This document shows, in pieces, positions 25,867-32,929 of a stretch of 36,124 nucleotides of DNA. Where the stretch lies: assembly GCA_036403515.1 (NCBI GenBank), contig DASWQV010000023.1, forward strand, positions 1 to 36,124. The letters are read 5' to 3'. Positions within the stretch are counted from its first letter, which is position 1, and every line of letters begins with the position of its first letter. The notes beneath the pieces were generated by a model. The model was not told the DNA's origin. It did no database searches and worked only from the letters and a program-made list of their open reading frames with translations. The position numbers were made by a program, and so were the translations under genes. This stretch comes from VRUE01 sp036403515. Lineage in GTDB: Bacteria > Actinomycetota > Thermoleophilia > Solirubrobacterales > 70-9.

Positions 25867-27674
25867 GGATCAGGACGGCGACCGCGATTCTCCTCTGCAG
25901 CCTGCTCGGCGGGCTGGCGGTGGGGCCCGCCGATTCCACCGCCTACCGAGAGCCGCTCAACCATGGGACGGCGCTCGGTGGTGGCGAAGAGTGGCTGATC
26001 GGCGGCGAAAGCAAACCGGCGAAGCTGGAAGGGGCCTGCGGGCTCGCGGTGTCGCCGGGGTCCGGAAGCGTCTACGTAGCCGACTACTACCACCGGAGCG
26101 TCGGCATCTTCTCGCCGGAAGGCATCGGCCAGGGCGCGATCTCGCTGACTGGGGGCGACCCGCGCTCGGAAATCAACACGCTCAATGCCGTTTGCGGCCT
26201 CGCCGTCGACTCGAGTGAAAACGTCTTCGCCAACGAACTGCACCAGGCGGCGCTGCGGCTGCCGACTGAAGACGTCATCGATCCAGGTCAGGCAACCGGA
26301 ATCGCCGTCGACGGCTCAGGGAACGTCTACGTGGACGACCGCACCCATGTGGCCGTCTACGACGCCCCGATCGAACCAGAAGAGACCCCCTCCGAAGAGA
26401 TCGCCGCGGGGGGCAGCCTTACCGATGGGTATGGCCTCGCGGTCAACTCCGCGAGCGGCACCCTCTACGTCGCCGACGCTGCCGACGACACTGTCAAGGG
26501 TTATGCGATCGGGACCAGCGCCACCGTCCCGGCTGTGACGATTGACCACGGCTTCAAATCGCTCGTCGACGCCTCGATCGCAGTCGACCAGACCAATGGG
26601 CACGTGCTCGTCGTCGACGACCTCGAACAGGGCTTTGAGAACCCCCAGGCGGCGGTCTTCGAGTTCGACGCCTCGGGCACGTTCCTTGACCGGCTCGCGA
26701 GCCGCAAAGTCGGCGAACCGGGCCAGCGTCTCGAAGGGCCGGTATTCGGCGAACCCTCTGGGATTGCCGTCGACCCCAAAAGCGGCGCCCTCTACGTCAC
26801 CACGGGCAACAGCGCCGGCGCAAACGTGGTCAAGTACGGGAAGTTCGAACCCTTCGCGCCGCCGGCGATCGGGTCGGGGGAAGGATCGGGAGCGTCGCGG
26901 GGGATGCCCGCCGCGCAGACCGCGGCGGCCAGGGCCCAGGCGGGGAATCCGCCCGCTTCGGCTTCGGAGATAGTCCAGCGGCGCGGTGTTCGGGTCCGCT
27001 TCGACGGCGAACTCACGCCCCGTGCCCTGCCGCGTCACGGCCTGGCGCCGGTGGGAATCGCCGTCGATGCCGAGATCGCGGCCACCGGTGACACAGCCCC
27101 GCCGCAGCTGCGTCAGATCTCGATCGCGATCAACCGCAACGGCCACTTCGACGCCAGGGGCCTGCCGGTTTGCCACCTGCAAGACATCCAGCCCTCGACC
27201 ACCGCCAACGCGCTCGCCTCCTGTCGCGGCTCGCTGGTTGGCGAAGGTCACTTCTCGGCGAACGTCAAGCTGCCCGAGCAGTCGCCCTTCCCGTCCACGG
27301 GCAAGGTCCTCGCCTTCAACGGCCGGCTGCACGGCAAGTCAGTCATCCTCGCCCACATCTACGGGACCCAGCCGGCTCCCACCTCGACCGTCCTGCCCTT
27401 CCTGATCAAGGGGTCACACGGCACCTACGGCACGGTCCTCGAAGTCCTGCTTCCCCGGGCAACCGGCGATTGGGGGTATGTCACTGGCCTCAAAATGACC
27501 CTGAGACGCAACTTCGTCTATCGCGGCAAGGGCCGCAGCTACCTGAGCGCGGGCTGTCCCGCCCCCGCTGGGTTCCCGAGCGCCGCCTTCCCCCTGGCCC
27601 GCACCAGCTTCGACTTCGTTGGCGGGCTGACCCTCGTTTCGGTGCTCAATCGCAGCTGCCGGGCGAAGGGATGA
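25863..27674 (+). CDS. Secreted NHL-type beta-propeller protein with C-terminal beta domain
   Basis: ATG 25863 is chosen: it overlaps the upstream stop (ATGA), follows GGGGAAAG and opens a signal peptide (MRIRTATAILLCSLLGGLAV). The 603-residue product has NHL-like repeats (about 45-335): ACGLAVSPGSGSVYVADYYH, VCGLAVDSSENVFANEL, ATGIAVDGSGNVYVDD, GYGLAVNSASGTLYVADAAD, ASIAVDQTNGHVLVVDD and PSGIAVDPKSGALYVTTGN. An Ala-rich linker leads to a beta domain (about 385-600) containing ISIAINRNGHFDARGLPVC, ASCRGSLVGEG and a final CRAKG. The Cys / SCxxxLxG arrangement resembles the module of the preceding protein, which suggests partners built from the same unit. Confidence 0.82.
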   Translation: MRIRTATAILLCSLLGGLAVGPADSTAYREPLNHGTALGGGEEWLIGGESKPAKLEGACGLAVSPGSGSVYVADYYHRSVGIFSPEGIGQGAISLTGGDPRSEINTLNAVCGLAVDSSENVFANELHQAALRLPTEDVIDPGQATGIAVDGSGNVYVDDRTHVAVYDAPIEPEETPSEEIAAGGSLTDGYGLAVNSASGTLYVADAADDTVKGYAIGTSATVPAVTIDHGFKSLVDASIAVDQTNGHVLVVDDLEQGFENPQAAVFEFDASGTFLDRLASRKVGEPGQRLEGPVFGEPSGIAVDPKSGALYVTTGNSAGANVVKYGKFEPFAPPAIGSGEGSGASRGMPAAQTAAARAQAGNPPASASEIVQRRGVRVRFDGELTPRALPRHGLAPVGIAVDAEIAATGDTAPPQLRQISIAINRNGHFDARGLPVCHLQDIQPSTTANALASCRGSLVGEGHFSANVKLPEQSPFPSTGKVLAFNGRLHGKSVILAHIYGTQPAPTSTVLPFLIKGSHGTYGTVLEVLLPRATGDWGYVTGLKMTLRRNFVYRGKGRSYLSAGCPAPAGFPSAAFPLARTSFDFVGGLTLVSVLNRSCRAKG

Positions 27675-27687
27675 GTTCGGCTCCCCT
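27667..27687 (+). terminator. Weak terminator-like hairpin at the end of the secreted operon
   Basis: AGGG-AT-GAG, loop TTCGG, CTC-CCCT: a 7-pair stem with a two-base bulge that overlaps the stop codon of the propeller gene. Only a short T-containing stretch (CGTTCT) follows. Confidence 0.3.
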
Positions 27688-27701
27688 CGTTCTATGAAGA
27701 A

Positions 27702-27739
27702 TCGCTAATACTTCGCTAAGCTGCCGCTCAATTCAATTG
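27702..27739 (+). promoter_or_regulatory. A/T-rich regulatory stretch before ftsE
   Basis: TCGCTAA occurs twice (27702-27708, 27713-27719), one helical turn apart, and CAATT-C-AATTG (27729-27739) is a small dyad. TAATAC and TAAGCT are possible -10 hexamers. This is the most A/T-rich part of a 130-base gap, so a promoter for ftsEX is likely here. Confidence 0.35.
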
Positions 27740-27804
27740 GGCGGGGAATTGCGCCGTCGCTGGTGCGCAGGAGTCACTCTGTATCCGCAGAAGTGACCGC
27801 GGGC

Positions 27805-28650
27805 ATGGCCAGATTGAGAAAGCGAAAGACAGGCGGCGAGGAGCCGCAGCGGCGGCGGCCGGGGGGCAAGCCGATCATCGAGCTGCGCGACGTGACCAAG
27901 GTCTACCCGGGCGGTCACATGGCGCTCGACCGGGTTTCGCTGGCGATCGACCGGGGCGAGTTCGCCTTTCTCGTCGGTCCGACCGGCTGCGGCAAGTCGA
28001 CCCTGATCAAGATGCTGATCCGCGAGCTCGCCGCCACCGAGGGCGCGGTCCGCATCGCCGGCCGCGACATCGGCGCCCTGCCGGAGAAGAAGATCCCGCA
28101 GCTGCGGCGCAACATCGGCACCGTCTTCCAGGACTTCAAGCTGCTGCCCGACCGCACGGTCTACGACAACGTCGCCTACGCGCTGCAGGTGATCGGCGCC
28201 AGCCGCGCCGAGATCCGCACCCAGGTCCCGGAGACGCTGCGCCTGGTCGGCCTCTCGACCAAGCTGCACAGCTATCCCGACCAGCTCTCCGGCGGCGAGC
28301 AGCAGCGCGTCTCGATCGCCCGCGCCTTCGTCAACCATCCGCCGCTGCTGCTCGCCGACGAGCCCAGCGGCAACCTCGACCCGGTCACCTCGATCGGCGT
28401 GATGCAGCTGCTCTACCGGATCAACAAGACCGGCACGACCGTCGTCGTCGTCACCCACGATCGCGAGATGGTCGACAACATGCGGCGACGCGTGATCGAG
28501 CTCTACGAGGGCCGCGTCGTCCGCGACGAGGTCAGCGGCGGCTACACCGAGGAGTCGACGACCGAGTTCGGCCTGCGCATGCGGGCCGAGATGGGCGTCG
28601 CCCCCGAGGGGCAGACCAACGGCCACGACTCCCACGACTCGCTCTTCTAA
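27805..28650 (+). CDS. ftsE: Cell division ATP-binding protein FtsE, with N- and C-terminal extensions
   Basis: FtsE powers the FtsEX complex, which switches on cell-wall hydrolases at the division site or side wall. The ABC core is intact: Walker A GPTGCGKST (58-66), signature LSGGEQQR (161-168), Walker B LLLADEPSGNLD and the switch His in VVTHD. VFQDFKLLPDRTVYDNVA is FtsE-like, not generic. At 281 residues it is longer than the usual 220-230: a basic leader (MARLRKRKTGGEEPQRRRPG) precedes IIELRDVTKVYPGG, and about 40 residues follow the core, ending GHDSHDSLF. ATG 27805 has no clear Shine-Dalgarno; GTG 27763 or an internal start near 27870 are alternatives. ftsX starts on the next base after the stop. 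Confidence 0.93.
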   Translation: MARLRKRKTGGEEPQRRRPGGKPIIELRDVTKVYPGGHMALDRVSLAIDRGEFAFLVGPTGCGKSTLIKMLIRELAATEGAVRIAGRDIGALPEKKIPQLRRNIGTVFQDFKLLPDRTVYDNVAYALQVIGASRAEIRTQVPETLRLVGLSTKLHSYPDQLSGGEQQRVSIARAFVNHPPLLLADEPSGNLDPVTSIGVMQLLYRINKTGTTVVVVTHDREMVDNMRRRVIELYEGRVVRDEVSGGYTEESTTEFGLRMRAEMGVAPEGQTNGHDSHDSLF

Positions 28651-29577
28651 ATGTCGCGACTCTTCTTCTTCATCCAGGAGGCTTTCCGGGCGCTGCGCCG
28701 CAACGCGGCGCCGAGCATGGCGGCGATCGTCACCACGGTCACCACCGTGATCCTGCTCGGCGTCCTGATCCCGGTCTTCCAGACCGCCCAGGCGAAGAGC
28801 GACCAGGTCCGGGAAAGCCTCGAGTTCCGCGTCGCCGTATACGACGACGCCACCCAGGCCGAAATCAACTCCCTGCAAGGCAAGCTGCTGGCGATCCCCC
28901 ACGTCTCCTCCGTGCACTTCATCGACAAGGCCGAGGCACTGGTCGAACTCGAAAAGGACCTCGGCAAGAGCAAGAGCGAAGACCTGCTGGCGCAGGTCCA
29001 TCGCAACCCGCTGCCGCGCAACTTCGCGGTCAAGGCCGACGACGCCGCCAACCTCGCCGCGGTGCGAGCGGCGGTCACGCCACCCGGCCCGAACGGCAAG
29101 CCAAAGCCGATCTCCTCGATCATCCCCGCCGAAAACGGCGTCTTCGACCGCCAGGAAGACACCAACAAGATCGAGCAGGTGACCGGGGCGCTGAAGATCG
29201 TCCTGACCGTGATCACGCTGCTGCTCCTGGCTGCCTCGCTGATGCTGGTCGGCAACACGATCAGGCTCTCGATCTACACCCGCCGCCGCGAGGTCGAGGT
29301 GATGCGGCTGGTCGGCGCGACCCGCTGGTTCATCCGCTGGCCGTTCATGATCGAGGGGGTGATCGTCGGGTTCGCCGGCGGCCTGGTAGCCATACTGATC
29401 CTGTGGCTGGGCAAGATCACCATCGTCGACCCGCTGGGCAACAGCATCTCCTTCCTTGCGGCGCAGAACAACAGCACCCTCTCCTTCCCGGCGCTGGTGG
29501 CGATTCTCTTCGGCGCCGCGGTGCTGGTCTCGGCGGTCGGCTCAGGCGTCACCCTGCGCCGCTTCCTCAAGGTCTGA
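28651..29577 (+). CDS. ftsX: Cell division permease-like protein FtsX
   Basis: FtsX is the membrane half of FtsEX and passes the ATPase signal to extracytoplasmic hydrolases. The 308-residue product has the standard plan: a cytosolic start (SRLFFFIQEAFRALRRNAAP), membrane segment 1 (about 22-42), an extracytoplasmic domain (about 45-170; VRESLEFRVAVYDDATQAEI, SSVHFIDKAEALVELEKDLG, NPLPRNFAV), then segments 2-4 (about 172-195, 225-250, 272-297). IYTRRREVEVMRLVGATRWF is the coupling loop that contacts FtsE. The ATG directly abuts the ftsE stop (TAAATG). The extracellular loop is where the partner hydrolase would bind. Confidence 0.94.
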   Translation: MSRLFFFIQEAFRALRRNAAPSMAAIVTTVTTVILLGVLIPVFQTAQAKSDQVRESLEFRVAVYDDATQAEINSLQGKLLAIPHVSSVHFIDKAEALVELEKDLGKSKSEDLLAQVHRNPLPRNFAVKADDAANLAAVRAAVTPPGPNGKPKPISSIIPAENGVFDRQEDTNKIEQVTGALKIVLTVITLLLLAASLMLVGNTIRLSIYTRRREVEVMRLVGATRWFIRWPFMIEGVIVGFAGGLVAILILWLGKITIVDPLGNSISFLAAQNNSTLSFPALVAILFGAAVLVSAVGSGVTLRRFLKV

Positions 29578-29584
29578 GCGCGGC

Positions 29585-30772
29585 GTGAGGGGCGGCTGGA
29601 TCGTGGCCTGCGTGGCCGCCCTGATCGTCGTCCTCTGCGCCGGGATCTGGCTCGGCGGCCACCCCGCCAAGCTGCCCGAATTCCTCCGCGACCGCTTCGT
29701 CGACGACTCCGCCGGCCTCAACCTCGAAGCGACCGAACTGATCGAGGACAACTACTACCGGCCGGTCGGCTCGAACGAGCTGACCAACAGCTCGCTGCAA
29801 GGCATGGTCCGCCAGCTGCGCCTGCGCCACCACGATCGCTTCTCCGACTACTTCTCGCCGGAAAGCCTGGCCCGTTTCAACGACCAGATCGCCGGCCACT
29901 TCTCCGGGATCGGCCTCACCGTGACCGAAGTGAAGGAGGGCCTGCGAGTCGAAACGGTCTTTCCGGGCTCGCCGGCCGACACGGCCGGCCTCGAAAGCGG
30001 CGACCTGATCGTCTCGGTCGAAGGCGACTCGATCGCCGGGGAGAGCAGCGAAGTCTCGACCGAAAAGATCAAAGGCCCGGAAGGGACCGAGGTAACGATC
30101 GGCGTCGTCAAGAAGGGATCTGGTGGCAAGGCCCACGAGCTCGAAATCGAGCGTGCCCAGATCTCCCTGCCCAACGTGACGAGCAGGGTCGAGAAGGTCG
30201 GCGATCGCACCCTCGGTTACGTGCGCATGGTCTCCTTCAGCGAAGGGGTCCACGGACAGCTCCGCGAAGCGGTGCAGAAAGTCGAGAAGCAGGGCGCCGA
30301 AGGGATCGTGCTCGACCTGCGCGGCAACGGCGGCGGACTGCTCGAGGAGGCGGTTCTGACGGCGAGCATTTTCCTGCCCAAGGACGAAGTCGTCGTCACG
30401 ACCGACTCCCGCACCCAGGGCCACGCCGTCTACAAGACCGTCGGCGACAACCTGCCGAAGACGCCGATCGTCGTCCTGATCGACCGCAACACCGCCTCGG
30501 CGGCGGAGATCCTCACGGCGGCGCTTGCGGACGACGCAGGCGCCAAGACGGTCGGCACCCGCTCCTACGGCAAGGGCGTCTTCCAGCAGGAGGTCGACCT
30601 CTCCAATGGCGGCGCGCTGAAGCTGACGATCGGCGAGTACTTCACGCCCGATGGGGTCAACCTCGCCAAGGCCCACGGCATCCATCCCGACGTGAAGGCG
30701 CCCAACTCGTTGCGAACGAAGCGCGACGAGGGCCTAGAACGCGCCCTCAGCGTGCTAGCACGGGAAGAATGA
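29585..30772 (+). CDS. S41-family C-terminal processing peptidase (CtpA/CtpB-like), membrane-anchored with PDZ domain
   Basis: A 395-residue serine protease of the tail-specific family. GTG 29585 is the start because it opens an uncleaved signal-anchor (GGWIVACVAALIVVLCAGIW); the longer frame reads through ftsX. A PDZ domain (about 105-190) contains GIGLTVTEVKEGLRV, FPGSPADTAGLESGDLIVSV. The S41 core has GIVLDLRGNGGGLLEEAV, the nucleophile Ser305 in DRNTASAAEI and general base Lys330 in RSYGKGVFQ, 25 residues apart as in Prc/CtpA. The substrate is likely an envelope protein. I recall ctpB lying beside ftsEX in Bacillus; together the set suggests regulated wall hydrolysis. Eight bases separate it from ftsX. 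Confidence 0.92.
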   Translation: MRGGWIVACVAALIVVLCAGIWLGGHPAKLPEFLRDRFVDDSAGLNLEATELIEDNYYRPVGSNELTNSSLQGMVRQLRLRHHDRFSDYFSPESLARFNDQIAGHFSGIGLTVTEVKEGLRVETVFPGSPADTAGLESGDLIVSVEGDSIAGESSEVSTEKIKGPEGTEVTIGVVKKGSGGKAHELEIERAQISLPNVTSRVEKVGDRTLGYVRMVSFSEGVHGQLREAVQKVEKQGAEGIVLDLRGNGGGLLEEAVLTASIFLPKDEVVVTTDSRTQGHAVYKTVGDNLPKTPIVVLIDRNTASAAEILTAALADDAGAKTVGTRSYGKGVFQQEVDLSNGGALKLTIGEYFTPDGVNLAKAHGIHPDVKAPNSLRTKRDEGLERALSVLAREE

Positions 30773-30773
30773 G

Positions 30774-30822
30774 CTTCCGGTGCGCCTTTCCCCCGGTATG
30801 CCTGGATAAAGCGCACCGGAAG
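30774..30822 (+). promoter_or_regulatory. Hairpin in the leader of the RNase R-like gene, touching its ribosome-binding site
   Basis: CTTCCGGTGCGC (30774-30785) pairs perfectly with GCGCACCGGAAG (30811-30822) across a 25-base loop. The Shine-Dalgarno GGAAGGGGG (30818-30826) begins inside the right arm, 4 bases before GTG 30831. The stem could hide the ribosome-binding site, or end transcription from the protease gene. Confidence 0.55.
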
Positions 30823-30830
30823 GGGGTTCG

Positions 30831-32441
30831 GTGAGCAAGCGCGACTGGCGCTACTACCGGGAGCGGCAGCGCGGACGGGGCAGGGCGGCCAGGCGGGCTG
30901 AGCCGAGGAACGCGCGGGAGGCGGTTGACCGGCTGCTCTCCGAGCGCCTCGACGGCCGCGGCTTTCCGGCCGCGATCGAGAGCGAAGCGGCGCGGGCCGC
31001 GGACGCCGCAGACAGCGGCAGCGCGCCTCGCCGGGATCTCACCGAGCTGCCCACCTTCACCGTCGACCCGGCGACGGCGCGCGACTTCGACGACGCGGTC
31101 TCCGCGCGCCGCGAGGAGGATGGCTTGCGCCTCTGGATCCACATCGCCGACGTCGCCGCCCACGTCGGCCCCGGCTCGCCCCTGGACCTCGAGGCGCGCC
31201 GCCGCGCCAACAGCACCTACGCGCCGGGCGCGGTCGAGCCAATGCTGCCGCGGGCGTTGAGTGAGGACGCCTGCAGCCTGGCGCCCGGGGTCGAGCGACT
31301 GGCCGTCACGGCGGAGATCGAGCTAGACCCCGGCGGCAGGCCGCGGGCGTCGAGCTTCTATCGCAGCCGCATCCGCTCGGACGCTCGCCTCAACTACGAC
31401 GAGCTCGACCTCGTCTTCGCCGCACGGTCGAGTGCGCCAAGCGGCATCGCCGAACCTCTGGCAATCGCCCGCGCGGCGGCGGACCTCCTCGGCGACCGGC
31501 GGGGCGCCACCAGCCTCGACGTCGACTCCGCCGAGCCCGAGTTCCGCTTCGACGCGGGAGGCAATGTCGCCGCCGCCCGGTCGGTCCCCCAGACCGAGGC
31601 CCACCGGCTGATCGAGCGGCTGATGATCCTCGCCAACGAGCAGGTGGCCCAGTTGCTCGAGCGCAAGCGGGTGCCCAGCGTCTACCGCGTCCACGCCCAG
31701 CCGGACCCCAGCCGGATAGAGCGGATGGTCGAACAGCTGGACGCGCTCGGGATTCCGACACCGCCGTTGGGCCAGGGCCTGGCGCCGAGCCAGGCGGGCG
31801 AGGTGGCGGCGAAGGCGAGCCGGTTGGTGATCGCCGAGGCGGCGCGGCGTAGGCACGGCCGCGAGGCGTATACATCGCTCGTGCTTCGATCCCTGATGCA
31901 GGCTCAATACAGCGACCGCAACAGCGGCCACGCGGGCCTGGGAAGCCCCGCCTACTGCCACTTCACCTCGCCGATCCGTCGCTATCCCGACCTGATCGTC
32001 CACCGGGCGCTGCTGGCGACGCTGGGCGAGGGCGAGGCGGCGCCGCGGGCGGCGGAAGCACGCGAGGTCGCCTGGCACTGCAGCGAGAGCGAGCGCGAGT
32101 CGGCGCGGATCGAGCGCGAGGCCGACGATATCTGCGCCGCCTACCTGCTCGAACGCGAGTTGGGACAGCGTGGGGACAAGACCGAGTTCGAGGGCGAGGT
32201 CTCGGGGACGATTCGTGCCGGAGCCTTTGTCGCCTTTGCCGGCGAGCTGGGTGATGTCTATGAGGGCTTTGTCCCGGCCCGCACGATGGGCAGCGAGCGC
32301 TTCGAGCTGAACGAGAGCGAGACGGCGCTGATCGGCCGCGAGTCGGGCGGCACGCTGCGGCTCGGCGATCCGATATCCGTCCGGGTCAGCGGCGTCGAGC
32401 CGGCCCGCGGCCGGGTCGATTTGGAGCTTGCCGATGGCTAA
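30831..32441 (+). CDS. rnr: RNase II/R-family 3'-5' exoribonuclease, short form
   Basis: This degrades structured RNA from the 3' end and, with SmpB-tmRNA, clears defective messages. The RNB domain begins LPTFTVDPATARDFDDAVSA with the magnesium-binding Asp79, Asp85, Asp87 and Asp88 in the canonical 6-2-1 spacing. Further motifs are LWIHIADVAAHVGPGSPLDL, YRVHAQPDPSRIERM, YCHFTSPIRRYPDLIVHR. A C-terminal S1 domain (about 455-535; FEGEVSGTIRAGAFVAF) closes it. At 536 residues it lacks the N-terminal cold-shock domains of RNase R (usually 700 or more residues) and has only a 75-residue basic leader. The Shine-Dalgarno lies in the hairpin before it. Its end overlaps smpB by 8 bases. Confidence 0.9.
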   Translation: MSKRDWRYYRERQRGRGRAARRAEPRNAREAVDRLLSERLDGRGFPAAIESEAARAADAADSGSAPRRDLTELPTFTVDPATARDFDDAVSARREEDGLRLWIHIADVAAHVGPGSPLDLEARRRANSTYAPGAVEPMLPRALSEDACSLAPGVERLAVTAEIELDPGGRPRASSFYRSRIRSDARLNYDELDLVFAARSSAPSGIAEPLAIARAAADLLGDRRGATSLDVDSAEPEFRFDAGGNVAAARSVPQTEAHRLIERLMILANEQVAQLLERKRVPSVYRVHAQPDPSRIERMVEQLDALGIPTPPLGQGLAPSQAGEVAAKASRLVIAEAARRRHGREAYTSLVLRSLMQAQYSDRNSGHAGLGSPAYCHFTSPIRRYPDLIVHRALLATLGEGEAAPRAAEAREVAWHCSESERESARIEREADDICAAYLLERELGQRGDKTEFEGEVSGTIRAGAFVAFAGELGDVYEGFVPARTMGSERFELNESETALIGRESGGTLRLGDPISVRVSGVEPARGRVDLELADG

Positions 32442-32919
32442 GAAGGCCAAGAAGCAACGCACTCCAGCATCCGGCGACGTCGCCACCAACCGCCGCGCTC
32501 GCCACAAATTCGAACCGGTCGAGAAGATGGAGGCGGGGATCGTGCTGCGGGGCTCCGAGGTCAAGTCCCTGCGCAATGGCAAGGCGCAGATGACCGACGC
32601 CTACGCGGTGGTCGAAGACGGCGAGGTTTGGCTTCGCAACCTCCATATCCCGCCCTACGAGCCGGCCAGCCGCGAGAACCATGAACCGGAGCGGCCGCGC
32701 AAACTGCTGCTCCACAAGGGTGAGATCGAACGGCTGATCGGCAAGACGGCGGAGAAAGGCTTGACCTTGATTCCGTTGCGGATCTACTTCAAGGGCTCCC
32801 GCGCGAAGGTCGAGCTGGCGCTGGCCCGGGGCAAGGAGGGACGCGACCGCCGCCGGCAGATCGCGGACCGTGACGTGCGCCGCGAAGTCGAGCGCGAATT
32901 CAAGGGCAAGATGAGGTAG
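32434..32919 (+). CDS. smpB: SsrA-binding protein SmpB
   Basis: SmpB binds tmRNA and delivers it to stalled ribosomes. ATG 32434 gives MAKKAKKQRTPASGDVATNR; a TTG two codons earlier is less likely. The beta-barrel shows RRARHKFEPVEKMEAGIVLR, GSEVKSLRNGKAQMTDAYA and LLLHKGEIERLIGK, GLTLIPLRIYFKGSRAKVEL. The basic tail (GKEGRDRRRQIADRDVRREV), which reads into the mRNA channel, is complete. Length 161 is normal. It overlaps the RNase gene by 8 bases, the known RNase R-SmpB pairing. No tmRNA gene was recognised in the window. Confidence 0.96.
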   Translation: MAKKAKKQRTPASGDVATNRRARHKFEPVEKMEAGIVLRGSEVKSLRNGKAQMTDAYAVVEDGEVWLRNLHIPPYEPASRENHEPERPRKLLLHKGEIERLIGKTAEKGLTLIPLRIYFKGSRAKVELALARGKEGRDRRRQIADRDVRREVEREFKGKMR

Positions 32920-32929
32920 CTTCGAGGCA

